A DNA stretch of 64,000 bases from Deltaproteobacteria bacterium. Lineage in GTDB: Bacteria > Myxococcota_A > UBA796 > UBA2385. The notes beneath the pieces are model-generated. The model worked only from the letters and a program-made list of their open reading frames with translations. It did not search any database and had not been told where the DNA came from. Both the position numbers and the translations under genes were made by a program. Below, piece after piece: positions 50,793 to 59,836 of this stretch (position 1 is its first letter; the number at the start of each line of letters is the position of its first letter). The stretch is taken from the NCBI GenBank assembly GCA_018401435.1, contig JAGYJW010000012.1:94284-158283 (forward strand), written 5' to 3'.

Positions 50793-51321
50793 AGCTGCGG
50801 CACCCGAAGCGGCCGCCTCTGACAAGAAGAAGGGCATGCTCCCCATCATCCTCGCGGTCGTCGGCACGCTGGTCGTGGCTGGCGCGGGCGGGCTGGCAGG
50901 GGGCTACTTCCTCTTTGGTGGCGAAAAGCCGGCCGGGGCGGCCGGGGCGGCCGGGGCGGCCGGGGCCGATGGCAGCAAGGCGGCCGCCAGCGGCGACGCC
51001 ATGGTGCCCGACCTGGGTGCCAGCAGCGAGGTGATCTCGCTGGGGGCCTTCACCGTCAACCTGCGCGACAGCGCGGGCGGTCGGCTGCTGCAGATGGATG
51101 TCTCGGTGGAGGGGGACGGCAGCGCGGGCACCATGGTGGAGGAGCGCGAGGCGCAGCTTCGCGACGCGATCCTGATGCTGGCCAGCGACTACACCTACCT
51201 GGAGCTCGAAGGCGTGGACGGCAAGATGCGGCTTCGGGACGAGATCCACCGCCGCGTCAACATGGTCCTCGCCCCCGAGAAGGTGAGCCGGGTCTATTTC
51301 ACCGCATTCGTGGTTCAATAG
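50782..51321 (+). CDS. fliL: Flagellar basal-body protein FliL
   Basis: The 179-residue protein has one membrane helix (~19-46), a Gly-Ala linker with three GAA-type repeats (~52-66) and a C-terminal FliL domain (LGAFTVNLRDSAGGRLLQMDVSVE, DGKMRLRDEIHRRVNMVL...VYFTAFVVQ). FliL surrounds MotB and tunes stator activity. It lies in the normal place between motB and fliM. Confidence 0.92.
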   Translation: MADEAAAPEAAASDKKKGMLPIILAVVGTLVVAGAGGLAGGYFLFGGEKPAGAAGAAGAAGADGSKAAASGDAMVPDLGASSEVISLGAFTVNLRDSAGGRLLQMDVSVEGDGSAGTMVEEREAQLRDAILMLASDYTYLELEGVDGKMRLRDEIHRRVNMVLAPEKVSRVYFTAFVVQ

Positions 51322-51377
51322 TCCGACGATCCCCGTGAGCCGATCGGTTACGGCGGTCGGCCACGAAAAAGGGCGAC

Positions 51378-52250
51378 ATGTCCGCAGATCCCACCGCCGT
51401 CCTGCTCTCTGGGCGCAGCCGACATACCGAAGCCGCCATGCCTGCGGTGGAGGAATTTTTCCGGGCGTTGACCCTTCGCGTTCGCGCGCGGATGGTCAAC
51501 CGCAGCTCGTCCAACTTCCAGGTGCGCCTGGCCAGCGTCGGCGTGCAGACTCTGGTGGATGTCAAAGACGACGCCCGCTTTCGGGGCTCGGGCGTCTACG
51601 GCCTGCTGCGCTTCGACACCCCCCGCATCCCGGGCATGGCGGCCTTGCAGCGCCCCCTGCTCACGCGGATCATCGGCGCGATGCTGGGTGACGATGGCGA
51701 GGACGGACCGGGTCCCGACGGCGAGGTGCGCCCGCTCAGCCCGGTCGAGGCCCGCATCGCCCAGCGGATCTTTGCTGATCTCGCCAGCGATCTGATCGAG
51801 ACCTGGCCCCTGTTGCCCCCGCCGCCGATCTTCCTTGACGGGCCCCCGGGCAACGCGCGGGTGGTCGAACAGCACGGCGGGGATGAGGAGGTCTTTGTGG
51901 CCAACCTCGAATTCGGGCCCGACGACGCGCCCTATGGTCTGCTCTGCGCCGCGGTGCCCACCCAGGTCCTGCGCGCCCTTGGCCAGCCCCGCACCACTAC
52001 GGCCGACCCCGCCAAGCGGCCCAAAATGGAGTTTTCGCGCGTGATGCCCGTCGAGGTCGAGGTGGTGGCCGAGGTCGCGCGGCTGCCCATGCGCGTGCGC
52101 GATCTGCGCGGGCTGGAGGTGGGCGATCTGGTCCCGCTGGGGCCGGTGCGCGACGCGGTGGTGCGGGTGAATGGCCGTCCCCTGCTCTCCGTAGAGCCCG
52201 GACACGCCAACGGGCAGCGCTCTGTGCGACTGCTCAACCGTCTCTCTTGA
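51378..52250 (+). CDS. fliM: Motor switch protein FliM, lacking the CheY-binding peptide
   Basis: The 290-residue protein has the FliM middle domain (EEFFRALTLRVRARMVNRSSSNFQV, LSPVEARIAQRIFADLASDLIETWP) and a C-terminal SpoA/FliN-like domain (MPVEVEVVAEVARLPMRVRDLRGLEVGDLVPL). The N-terminus (MSADPTAVLLSGRSRHTEAA) has no EIDxLL peptide, and the in-frame DNA upstream does not encode one. The GGxG loop of the middle domain reads GDDG. The product is ~40 residues shorter than most FliM. It forms the C-ring with FliG and FliN. An AAAAAGGG RBS precedes the ATG. Confidence 0.88.
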   Translation: MSADPTAVLLSGRSRHTEAAMPAVEEFFRALTLRVRARMVNRSSSNFQVRLASVGVQTLVDVKDDARFRGSGVYGLLRFDTPRIPGMAALQRPLLTRIIGAMLGDDGEDGPGPDGEVRPLSPVEARIAQRIFADLASDLIETWPLLPPPPIFLDGPPGNARVVEQHGGDEEVFVANLEFGPDDAPYGLLCAAVPTQVLRALGQPRTTTADPAKRPKMEFSRVMPVEVEVVAEVARLPMRVRDLRGLEVGDLVPLGPVRDAVVRVNGRPLLSVEPGHANGQRSVRLLNRLS

Positions 52251-52330
52251 CGGCTTCCCTTCGGAGGCGCCGACGTGCTATGGGTAGTCGCCGCCGAGAG
52301 GGACGGCGGACCCGCGCGCGGAGGACGTAA

Positions 52331-52606
52331 ATGGCGAGGAGCAGCCAGGAAGGGCAAGACGAGGTCACCTTCCTCGGGGACATCCCCGTGGACGTGGTGA
52401 TCGAGCTGGGGCGTCGGCGCATGGTGCTCAAAGAGCTCGCCGCGTTGAACCAGGACGACGTCGTCGAACTGGACCAACCCATGGATCGGGCCCTCGATCT
52501 GGTGGTGGGTGGCAAGGTGCTCGCACGCGGAGAGCTGGTGATGGTGGGCGATCGCGTCGCTTTGCGGGTCACCGAGATTGTCGGGCGGTCGAGGGAGGAC
52601 GGGTGA
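52331..52606 (+). CDS. fliN: Motor switch protein FliN
   Basis: The 91-residue protein is a single SpoA domain: FLGDIPVDVVIELGRRRMVLKELAALNQDDVVELDQP and RGELVMVGDRVALRVTEIV. It forms the base of the C-ring with FliM and binds the FliH-FliI complex. It has no long N-terminal extension. It overlaps fliO by four bases. Confidence 0.93.
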   Translation: MARSSQEGQDEVTFLGDIPVDVVIELGRRRMVLKELAALNQDDVVELDQPMDRALDLVVGGKVLARGELVMVGDRVALRVTEIVGRSREDG

Positions 52607-53568
52607 AGCGGGCAGCCGCTGGCCTCGCCGCGGCGCTCGCCTTTGCTGCGCCCGCGGCGGGCCAGGACAGCAGCGTTGCCCCGGCGGACGCCCCAGCTGA
52701 AGCCGCCTATGGGCCCCCGCCGCCTCCCCAGGAGATGGGGCCCTTTCCGCCGGGCGAGGTGGCCGGATCCGCGGCTGCCCCGGCTGTGGGCGATCCGCCG
52801 GCTGCCACGCCCACGGTGGGCCCCGCGGATGGCGCTGCTGGGGGCACCGCGGAGAGCGCTGCAGAGGCGCAGTTCAAGCGGCTCTTTGGTGAGCAGGAAC
52901 CGGCCACTGCCCCGGGCGGCGAGGCCACGGGCCCCGAGGGTCCCTCCGTGCCAGGCTGGCTTTGGGGCGTCGTCCTCCTCATGGTGGTCGCCCTCTTCTT
53001 TGCGCGCCGGACCCTCAACCTCAAGCGCAGCGACGACGAGGGCATCAAGGTCCTCAGCCGGGCCAGCCTGGGCAAAGACGGCAACATCGCCGTGCTCGAG
53101 GTGGGGGATGGCCAGGGTGGGCGGCGCCGGCTGATGGTGGGCTACGGCAGCGGCGCCCCCCGGCTGGTCGCCGATCTGACCCCCATCCCCGAGTTCGGCC
53201 GCATGGACTTCGAGGCGCCCCCCGCGCCGCGGTCCCTGCCGACGGCGCCCCGGGTCAGCCCCTCCACCCGCAACCGTGACCCCGGCGCTGCCGCGACAGA
53301 GGCCGGCGACCCCACCAGCACGCGCTGGGTCGAGGCCCTGCGGGCCGCCGAAGGCAGCCCTTCCCGCTCCGATCGCAAGGCGGCGCCCCCCGGCGTCAAC
53401 CTCGAACGGCGGGGGGATCTCATCGCCGAAGTGCTCGCAGAGCGCAGCCGCCGCACGGTCCAGGTCGGGGACGGCTTCTCGTTGGACGATGTGGTGGGGG
53501 ATGCCGGGGAAGACGCCGATGGCGGGGCTCCTGGGGTCACCTACACGGCCCGGGGCACCACCGGATGA
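52603..53568 (+). CDS. fliO: Export gate assembly protein FliO, long form
   Basis: From GTG 52603 the 321-residue protein has a signal-like N-terminus, ~100 periplasmic Pro/Ala-rich residues, one membrane helix (~122-142, GWLWGVVLLMVVALFFARR) and a cytoplasmic FliO domain (IKVLSRASLGKDGNIAVLEVG). A disordered C-terminal extension of ~130 residues follows. Well-studied FliO proteins are only ~120 residues. FliO helps fliP form its ring. It lies in the usual fliNOPQR order and overlaps fliN and fliP. Confidence 0.85.
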   Translation: MKRAAAGLAAALAFAAPAAGQDSSVAPADAPAEAAYGPPPPPQEMGPFPPGEVAGSAAAPAVGDPPAATPTVGPADGAAGGTAESAAEAQFKRLFGEQEPATAPGGEATGPEGPSVPGWLWGVVLLMVVALFFARRTLNLKRSDDEGIKVLSRASLGKDGNIAVLEVGDGQGGRRRLMVGYGSGAPRLVADLTPIPEFGRMDFEAPPAPRSLPTAPRVSPSTRNRDPGAAATEAGDPTSTRWVEALRAAEGSPSRSDRKAAPPGVNLERRGDLIAEVLAERSRRTVQVGDGFSLDDVVGDAGEDADGGAPGVTYTARGTTG

Positions 53569-54320
53569 ACACCGCTTTGAAATGGCTGGTGATGCTGGTC
53601 CTGCTGCTGGCGCCGGCGCTGGCCTTTGCCCAGGCTGGCGACCCGGTGGGCGACGGCGTGCTGGATATGGCCGAAGAGGTCCGCACCATGCCGGTGGCCA
53701 CCAGCGTGCGCGTGGTGGTGCTGCTGACGGCCCTGACCTTCTTGCCGGCCATCCTGCTGGTGATGACCCCCTTCACCCGCTTTGTGGTGGTCTTTGGCCT
53801 GCTTCGACAGGCCCTGGGTTTGCAGCAGAGCCCGCCCAACCAGGTGCTGGTGGGGCTGGCGCTCATGCTGTCCTTGCTGGTGATGGGGCCAACCCTGGAC
53901 AAGGTCAAGGCCGACTCGGTGGACCCCTACCTGGCGGGCGAGATCACCACCGAGCAGGCCTATTCGAGCTTTATCGGCCCGATGCGCGGCTTCATGCTGA
54001 CCAATACGCGGCGCACCGATCTGGCGGCGGTCATGGAGATGGGCCGGCTGGCCCGCCCCGACAGCCTGGACGATGTGCCGACCTCGGCGGTGGTGAGCGC
54101 TTTTGTGCTCTCTGAGCTCAAGACCGCCTTCGTCATCGCGGTAAAGGTCTACCTGCCCTTCCTGGTGATCGACATCGTGGTGGCCAACATCCTGCTTGCC
54201 ATGGGCATGATGGTGCTGCCGCCGGTCATCATCTCCTTGCCCTTCAAGCTGCTGCTCTTCGTGCTGATGGATGGTTGGACCTTGCTGGTTCGCTCGATGG
54301 CCGCCGGTTTCGGACTATGA
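53565..54320 (+). CDS. fliP: Export gate protein FliP
   Basis: The 251-residue protein has a signal peptide and four membrane segments, with FliP signatures TRFVVVFGLLRQALGLQQSPPNQVLVGLAL, TSAVVSAFVLSELKTAFVIAVKVYLPFLVIDIVVANILLAMGM and PFKLLLFVLMDGW. Five copies form the core of the export channel. It overlaps fliO. Confidence 0.97.
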   Translation: MNTALKWLVMLVLLLAPALAFAQAGDPVGDGVLDMAEEVRTMPVATSVRVVVLLTALTFLPAILLVMTPFTRFVVVFGLLRQALGLQQSPPNQVLVGLALMLSLLVMGPTLDKVKADSVDPYLAGEITTEQAYSSFIGPMRGFMLTNTRRTDLAAVMEMGRLARPDSLDDVPTSAVVSAFVLSELKTAFVIAVKVYLPFLVIDIVVANILLAMGMMVLPPVIISLPFKLLLFVLMDGWTLLVRSMAAGFGL

Positions 54321-54336
54321 AGTCCCAGGAGTTTCC

Positions 54337-54606
54337 ATGGACGTGAGCGAAGCCATCACCTGGGGGCAGTACTCGGTCATGACCGTGGCCCTGCTCAGCG
54401 GGCCCCCGCTCCTGGTGGCCATGGTCACGGGCCTGCTGATCAGCCTCTTTCAGGCGCTGACCCAGATCCAGGAGATGACCCTGGTCTTTGTGCCCAAGAT
54501 CGTCGCCGTGATCCTCACCATGACCCTGATGGGCGGGTGGATGTTGACCCAGGCCGTGAGCTTCGGCGAACGCGCCTTCTCGTCGGCCGCGGTCATCAAC
54601 AACTAG
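54337..54606 (+). CDS. fliQ: Export gate protein FliQ
   Basis: The 89-residue protein has two membrane helices with the FliQ core (VALLSGPPLLVAMVTGLLISLFQALTQIQEMTLVFVPKI). ATG 54337 follows CAGGAG and gives the usual length; an earlier frame extension to 54271 lies inside fliP. FliQ wraps around the FliP/FliR core. Confidence 0.96.
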   Translation: MDVSEAITWGQYSVMTVALLSGPPLLVAMVTGLLISLFQALTQIQEMTLVFVPKIVAVILTMTLMGGWMLTQAVSFGERAFSSAAVINN

Positions 54607-54614
54607 GGGGCGGC

Positions 54615-55385
54615 GTGCCCGGTCTCGGCTGGCTCGTGACAGGCGGACTGGTCGCGGGGCGCATCTCGGGCCTCTTCCTGATCATGCCGGTCTTCAGCAT
54701 GACGGGCGTGCCCGCGCAGGTGCGCATCATCGCGGCCTTGGCGCTGGCGGCCGTGGTGGGCCCGGTCGTGCCCCAAGCCGAGGTGCCCGGCGCTGTGGGC
54801 ACGCTGCTGCTGGGCATGGTGGGCGAGGTCATGGTGGGGGTGCTGCTGGGCGGTGTGGTGCGCTTCTTCTTTGGCGCCCTGGCCCTGGCGGGCGAGCTGA
54901 TGGGCTCGCAGACCGGTCACGGCTCGGCCCTGCAATTCGACCCCACCCTCCAGCTCAGCCAGGGCCCGGTGGGCGCCTTGGGGACCTTTCTGGCCTCGGC
55001 GGTCTTTGTCGGGCTGGACATGCACCTGCAGCTGATCATGGCGGTTGGGGACTCCTTCTGGCTGCTGCCGGTGGGCAAGGTGGCCGACCTCACGGGGGGC
55101 GGGCTGTACTGGCTGGAGTCGATTCGGGGCGTGATTGAAGGCGGGGCCCGACTGGCAGCGCCGGTCATCGCCCTGGTCTTCATGAGCAACCTCTTTGTGG
55201 CCGTGGTCACCCGGCTCTCTCCCCAGATGAACATCTTCTTCAGCGTGGGCATCATGCTGAACCTGATCGGGGGGCAAGTCATGTACTATGCAGTGCTGCC
55301 GCATGTTCTGGTGGCACACGTGGATATGGTGCGCGACGCCATGGACTACCTGCCGCAGATGATTGAGACCCTGGCGGGGCGCTGA
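54615..55385 (+). CDS. fliR: Export gate protein FliR
   Basis: From GTG 54615 (RBS AGGGGG) the 256-residue protein has six membrane segments and FliR signatures: RISGLFLIMPVFSMTGVPAQVRI near the N-terminus, QTGHGSALQFDPTLQ and FVAVVTRLSPQMNIFFSVGIMLNLIGG. One copy completes the export-gate core with FliP and FliQ. The frame is open back to 54537, but those residues overlap fliQ and are not family-like. Confidence 0.96.
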   Translation: MPGLGWLVTGGLVAGRISGLFLIMPVFSMTGVPAQVRIIAALALAAVVGPVVPQAEVPGAVGTLLLGMVGEVMVGVLLGGVVRFFFGALALAGELMGSQTGHGSALQFDPTLQLSQGPVGALGTFLASAVFVGLDMHLQLIMAVGDSFWLLPVGKVADLTGGGLYWLESIRGVIEGGARLAAPVIALVFMSNLFVAVVTRLSPQMNIFFSVGIMLNLIGGQVMYYAVLPHVLVAHVDMVRDAMDYLPQMIETLAGR

Positions 55386-55387
55386 CG

Positions 55388-56473
55388 ATGTCGGACGACG
55401 CCGCACAGGAGAAGAGCCACGAACCGACCGCCAAGCGGGTCAAGGAGTTCCGCGACAAGGGGCAAGTGCCCAAGTCGCAGGACGTTTTGCAGAGCTTCGG
55501 CCTGGCCTTTGGCGGAATCGTCGTCTATATGGCCATGCCGATGGTGGGGCGCGGGCTGGGGGAGGTCATGAGCCTCTGCTACTCCCGCATCCCGGCGGCG
55601 GAGATGGGCTTTGCAGGGGTGGCCGAGCTGACCGGCAGCATCCTGGTCCTGGTCGCGGGCATGCTGCTGCCGGTGGTGGGCATCCTCTGGGCCTTGATGT
55701 TGATAGTGGCCAGCATCCAGAGCCGGGGGGCCTTTCCCAAAGAGCCCTTCAAAGTGGACCTGCAGAAGTTCAACCTCTTCACCGCCTTTCAGGAGAAGTT
55801 CCTCTCGACCAAGCCGCTGATGGAGGCCTTCAAGGCGGTGCTCAAGCTGGTGCTCATCGGCGGCCTGATCACGGCGGCCATGTGGGATCGGCGAGGATTG
55901 TTCACGTCGCTGGTGACGCTGCCCCCCGGAGCGCTGCTCAAGGTCTTTCAAGAGATCGTCTTCGTCATCCTCACCCGGGCGCTGCCCGTGGCCTTCTTCA
56001 TCGCCATCGTCGACTACGCCTATGAGTGGTACCGGCTGCACGAGAAGATGAAGATGACCCGCGAGGAGATCAAGGAGGAGCACAAGAGCACCGAGGGTGA
56101 CCCCCACCTCCGGGCTGCACGAAAGCGGCGGGCCCTCGAGATCGCGATGGCCCGGACCAGCCGCAACGTGTCCAAGGCCGACGTGGTGATCACCAATCCC
56201 ACCCACTACGCCGTGGCCTTGCGCTACCGGAAGTCCGAGGCCCCGGCCCCGGTGGTGGTGGCCATGGGCGTCGAGGCGGTGGCGCTCCGCATCCGCGCCG
56301 AGGCCACCCGACACGACATCCCCCAGATCGAGAACCGCACCTTGGCCCGCGCCCTCTATGCCGGCTCCAAAGAGGGCAAGATGATCCCCGAAGAGCTCTA
56401 TGGGGCTGTGGCGCGCGTGCTGGCGGTCATCCTGCGGCGGCGAAAGGCGAGGGGACAACACCTGATGCGCTGA
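55388..56473 (+). CDS. flhB: Export switch protein FlhB
   Basis: The 361-residue protein has the basic N-terminus (EPTAKRVKEFRDKGQVPKSQDV), four membrane segments and a cytoplasmic domain with the self-cleaving NPTH at residues 270-273. Cleavage there lets export switch from hook to filament substrates, together with FliK. It ends the flagellar block, 25 bp from a convergent gene. Confidence 0.97.
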   Translation: MSDDAAQEKSHEPTAKRVKEFRDKGQVPKSQDVLQSFGLAFGGIVVYMAMPMVGRGLGEVMSLCYSRIPAAEMGFAGVAELTGSILVLVAGMLLPVVGILWALMLIVASIQSRGAFPKEPFKVDLQKFNLFTAFQEKFLSTKPLMEAFKAVLKLVLIGGLITAAMWDRRGLFTSLVTLPPGALLKVFQEIVFVILTRALPVAFFIAIVDYAYEWYRLHEKMKMTREEIKEEHKSTEGDPHLRAARKRRALEIAMARTSRNVSKADVVITNPTHYAVALRYRKSEAPAPVVVAMGVEAVALRIRAEATRHDIPQIENRTLARALYAGSKEGKMIPEELYGAVARVLAVILRRRKARGQHLMR

Positions 56474-56498
56474 TCGCCCGGCGCGGGACCCGCGGGCC

Positions 56499-58888
56499 TC
56501 AGAAGGGCTGGGTCATGCGCAGGTAGAGCTGCAAGGGGCGGTCTGCGTCGCTGAGGGAGGCCTTTTGGGTCCATAGGGGGCCCGCCAGCCAGATGCCCAG
56601 CAGGGTGGGGCGGGCGCCCAGCACGTCGCCGGTGAAGGCTGCGCCGCCGGTCCAGCCCAGGGCCGCCACGCTGCTGCCCTCGCGGAGGCTGTCGCTGGCT
56701 GCGGGCAGGGGCGCGCCCAGCCAGCCCGCCTCGACGCCACCCTGGAGTTGGATGTCGCTGAGCCACAGCAGCGGTCCGGGAATGGAGGCGAAGCGGAGCA
56801 CCTGCCAGCGCAGCTCGGACCCGGCGACGACCAGCTGGCGGCCGACCGCGGCTGCGGGGTGATGCCGGACACGCCGCCGCTGCCGCCCAGACTGAGCAGG
56901 CGGTGGGCGACGTCGCCGCCGGCCAGGCCCAGGCGCAGGCGACCTGCCAGGGCCACGCGACCCCAGGCGCTCACCAGCCCGGTGGCCGTGGTGGACATGG
57001 CCCCCCAGCGCTGCTGGCTGGCCAGGACCTGTCCGCCGCTGATGCCCAGGCTCAGCCGGTGGCCCTTGCGGGGGAAGAGGTCGTCGGTGCGGGTGTCCCA
57101 GGAGCCCCCCGCGTAGAGATCCACCGCCACGCGGCCATCGTCCACCGGGCGGTAGGCCGGCTTGAGCAGGGCCGGGCCGCCCCCGAACCACAGGCGAAAG
57201 GGGCGAGAGCGGCGATCTTGCAGGGGGCCGAGGTAGAGATACCAGGTGCCGGCCAGCGACAGGCTGTCCTGGGGGGAGATGGCGGCGGTCAGGCCGATGG
57301 CTTCGCGCGTCTCGTATTGCCTGCGAAAGATGAGGTTACCCCCTGCATCCAGGCCGCCTCCCCGCAGCGAGAAGTCGCTCCACCACAGGTAGGCCACCGT
57401 GGTCCAGCGGGTGGGCCAGCGGTCGTCGGAGCGCCGGTGCTGGTGTATCAGGCCATCGGGATCGACCACCACCCGGGCGGGCTTGCTGTCCAGGAGCAGC
57501 GTGTGGTGGGACTCGCCCGGGTTGGCATCCCAGACCTCGCGGTGGCCGTCCACGTCGATGGCGATGGGCTCGCTGGGCACGCTTGGGCTGGCTTGTCGGT
57601 GGACCTGCACCCGCCACTGCCCGTCGTCGGCGCGGTCCACGGCCACCGACAGCTCTTCGTCGGGAGGCGCCCTGCGCCAGGCGGAGATCTCCACCGGAGG
57701 CAGGCCGAGGGCCTGGGCCGCGGCGTCCAGCTCAGCCCCCTGCAGCATGGCCCAGGCGAGGCGGGTGCTCAGGCCCTCGCCATAGCGCAGGTCGATGCGG
57801 CGGCTGACCGCTGCCCCCGGGCTGCGGGGATCCACCACCTCCAACAGGTCGTCTTCGACGCGGTCACCCGGCCAGGTCTCGCCGAAGACCTCGCTATAGA
57901 AGGGCAAGCGGCCGTCGTAGAGCAGCTCGTCCACCTGGGGGATCCAGGCAAAGAGGCCCAGGGCCTCGCGCAGATCGATGTCCTCCTGGCTGCGGTCGGC
58001 CAGCGCGGCGGCGGCGACAGAGCGCTCCCAGGGGTCTTCGATGGGCAGCCCGGCCATGAGCACCCCGGCTCGGACCGGGGCGCGGTGAAAGCTCGCCAGG
58101 CCGCCCGAGACCCGAAAGGCCCGGTCGGACAGGAAGAGCAGGCCAGGACCCGGCCGTGTCAGGCGCCGGCGGGAGGGCGTCTCGACCACGATGAGGTCCG
58201 GGGCGCTGGGGCCTGGCCAATCCTCTGCGATCAAGGCCTGAAGGCGCCGGTCCCGCCGCCCGCGCCGGGGCCCTTGGTCCACCAGGGTCACCCGTCCGGC
58301 CGGCAGCTGGAGCTGCTGCACGCGGGCCCGGGGCAGCACGGCCAGGGACAGGCGTTCGGCGGCGCCCGACCAACGCAGACTGCGGTCCCCCACCGATCGG
58401 TTGAGGACGCCGGTGTGGCCGGGCGGCAGGTGCAGCTGCACCTCCCAATCCACCACCGCCGCCGTGTCGCCGCGCATGGGTTGGGGGTGCCAGAGCCCGT
58501 TTGCAAAGAGGCCCCGCCCGGGCACCATGCCCGAGGCGTCGTATCGACGGGGCAGGATGCTGTGGAAGAGGTAGCGGCCCTCCCCCCGGGCCTCGACATA
58601 GACCCAGCCCTGCTCGGGGGCGCCGGGAAAGGTCAGGCGCAGCAGCTGATCATCGGTGGGGATGGGCAAGGAGGACAAGGCGTCGACCAGCCGCAGGCCC
58701 TCCCCGTCCAGCACCTCGATCTCGCCCGTGATGGTCTGGAGGTCGGCGCCCACCGTGGCTTCGACGCGCAGGGTGGGCCGGCCCCAGGCACGCGTGCCCG
58801 GCCCCAACCAGAGCAGCAGCGCGACCAGGAGCGGCAGCAGCCGGGCCGGCCGCGGCTGGGGGCTAGTAGACGTAGCCGAGGCCGACAT
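56499..58888 (-). CDS. Outer-membrane protein: degenerate M1-peptidase-like domain plus Omp85-like barrel, one frame change
   Basis: A signal peptide (~15-37) is followed by ~450 residues resembling an M1-aminopeptidase fold (FHSILPRRYDASGMVPG, DWEVQLHLPPG) in which I see no HExxH zinc motif. From ~residue 490 the sequence is barrel-like: DDLFPRKGHRLSLGISGG is the Omp85/surface-antigen entry strand and RLLSLGGSGGVSG the conserved loop. Near 56862 one missing base moves the frame. The new frame continues VGRQLVVAGSELRWQVLRF and ends LQLYLRMTQPF with a terminal Phe, a proper barrel end at 56499. The family call is tentative. It overlaps the next upstream gene by 26 bases. Confidence 0.65.
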
Positions 58889-59732
58889 TGGCCGTGCTGA
58901 GGGACCGGGGGGCGAGGGTGGCCCCCGCCAACACCTGGAAGTCGCCGCTCAGAAGCCGGAAGCCCAGGTGCAGGTTGGCCGGCCGGAAGCCATCGGTGAA
59001 GCTGTCCTTGTTGCCAAAGCCCGATACGGCGCGCACGCCAAGGGACTCCTGCTCTTCCGTGGACATCTGGGGCCGGGCGTTGATCCAGAGCATGCCCACG
59101 CCGCCATAGGGGGAGAAGCTGCCCTCGTTGATGCCGACCTTGCGGCCAAAGGGCACGGTGTAGCCGACGCTCATCGTGCCATCCATGACGCCCAGCTCCA
59201 GCTCATCGTTGCCGATATAGCCGGAGTAGCCCAGCTGCAGGGTGAGGTCGGGCAGCTTGCGGTAGCCTTCGACCAGGCCCCAACGGCCGTAGCCGCCCAC
59301 GACAGCCTGCCGGGAGAATGCGATATAGCTGAGGTTTGCCCCGACCTCCAGCGAGAGGGGCAGGCCCTTGCGCACGCCCACCCCCGGCATCCACATGACG
59401 TGGCTGGGGTCGGCGTCGGGGTGCACGCGCTCCCAGGGGGCCGGGTTGGACTCGGAGTCGGTGAAGGCGTCCAAGAAGGCCACGGACTGGGTGAAGGCCA
59501 GCTGAAAGCCGCTGATGCCCAGCGTCTCTGCGGGAGCCAGGGGCTTGTTGGCGATGGCGGTGCCCAGCTCTCGGACCACGGTCTCGTAGGCGGTGCGGGA
59601 TGCGCCCGTATCGGTGAGGGGGCTGCCATTGACCGTGGACAAGGCGCGCAGGCTCACGTCATCGGGCCAGGCGGCCTGGGCCGAAGCGGGGAGCAATGCC
59701 GCGAGCAGGGGCAGCGCGCGCAAGGTGGTCAT
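58863..59732 (-). CDS. Predicted outer-membrane beta-barrel protein
   Basis: The 289-residue protein has a cleavable signal peptide ending PASAQA at residue ~20. The rest alternates hydrophobic and polar residues with many Gly and aromatic residues (GYGRWGLVEGYRKLPDLTLQLGYSG, FSPYGGVGMLWI) and ends in NVGLGYVY, a typical barrel terminus. I see no family name. Its gene overlaps the start of the Omp85-like gene, so they are co-transcribed and probably act at the same site. Confidence 0.7.
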   Translation of the reverse strand: MTTLRALPLLAALLPASAQAAWPDDVSLRALSTVNGSPLTDTGASRTAYETVVRELGTAIANKPLAPAETLGISGFQLAFTQSVAFLDAFTDSESNPAPWERVHPDADPSHVMWMPGVGVRKGLPLSLEVGANLSYIAFSRQAVVGGYGRWGLVEGYRKLPDLTLQLGYSGYIGNDELELGVMDGTMSVGYTVPFGRKVGINEGSFSPYGGVGMLWINARPQMSTEEQESLGVRAVSGFGNKDSFTDGFRPANLHLGFRLLSGDFQVLAGATLAPRSLSTANVGLGYVY

Positions 59733-59836
59733 GAGCCTCAGCTCCAGCGGGATGGCCCGGGGAAGCTACCCGGCCTGTCCCTCGGCTTCAAGGACCCCAG
59801 CCCGGAATCGGCCGGCTGGCGTCGCCCTGGCCCGCC

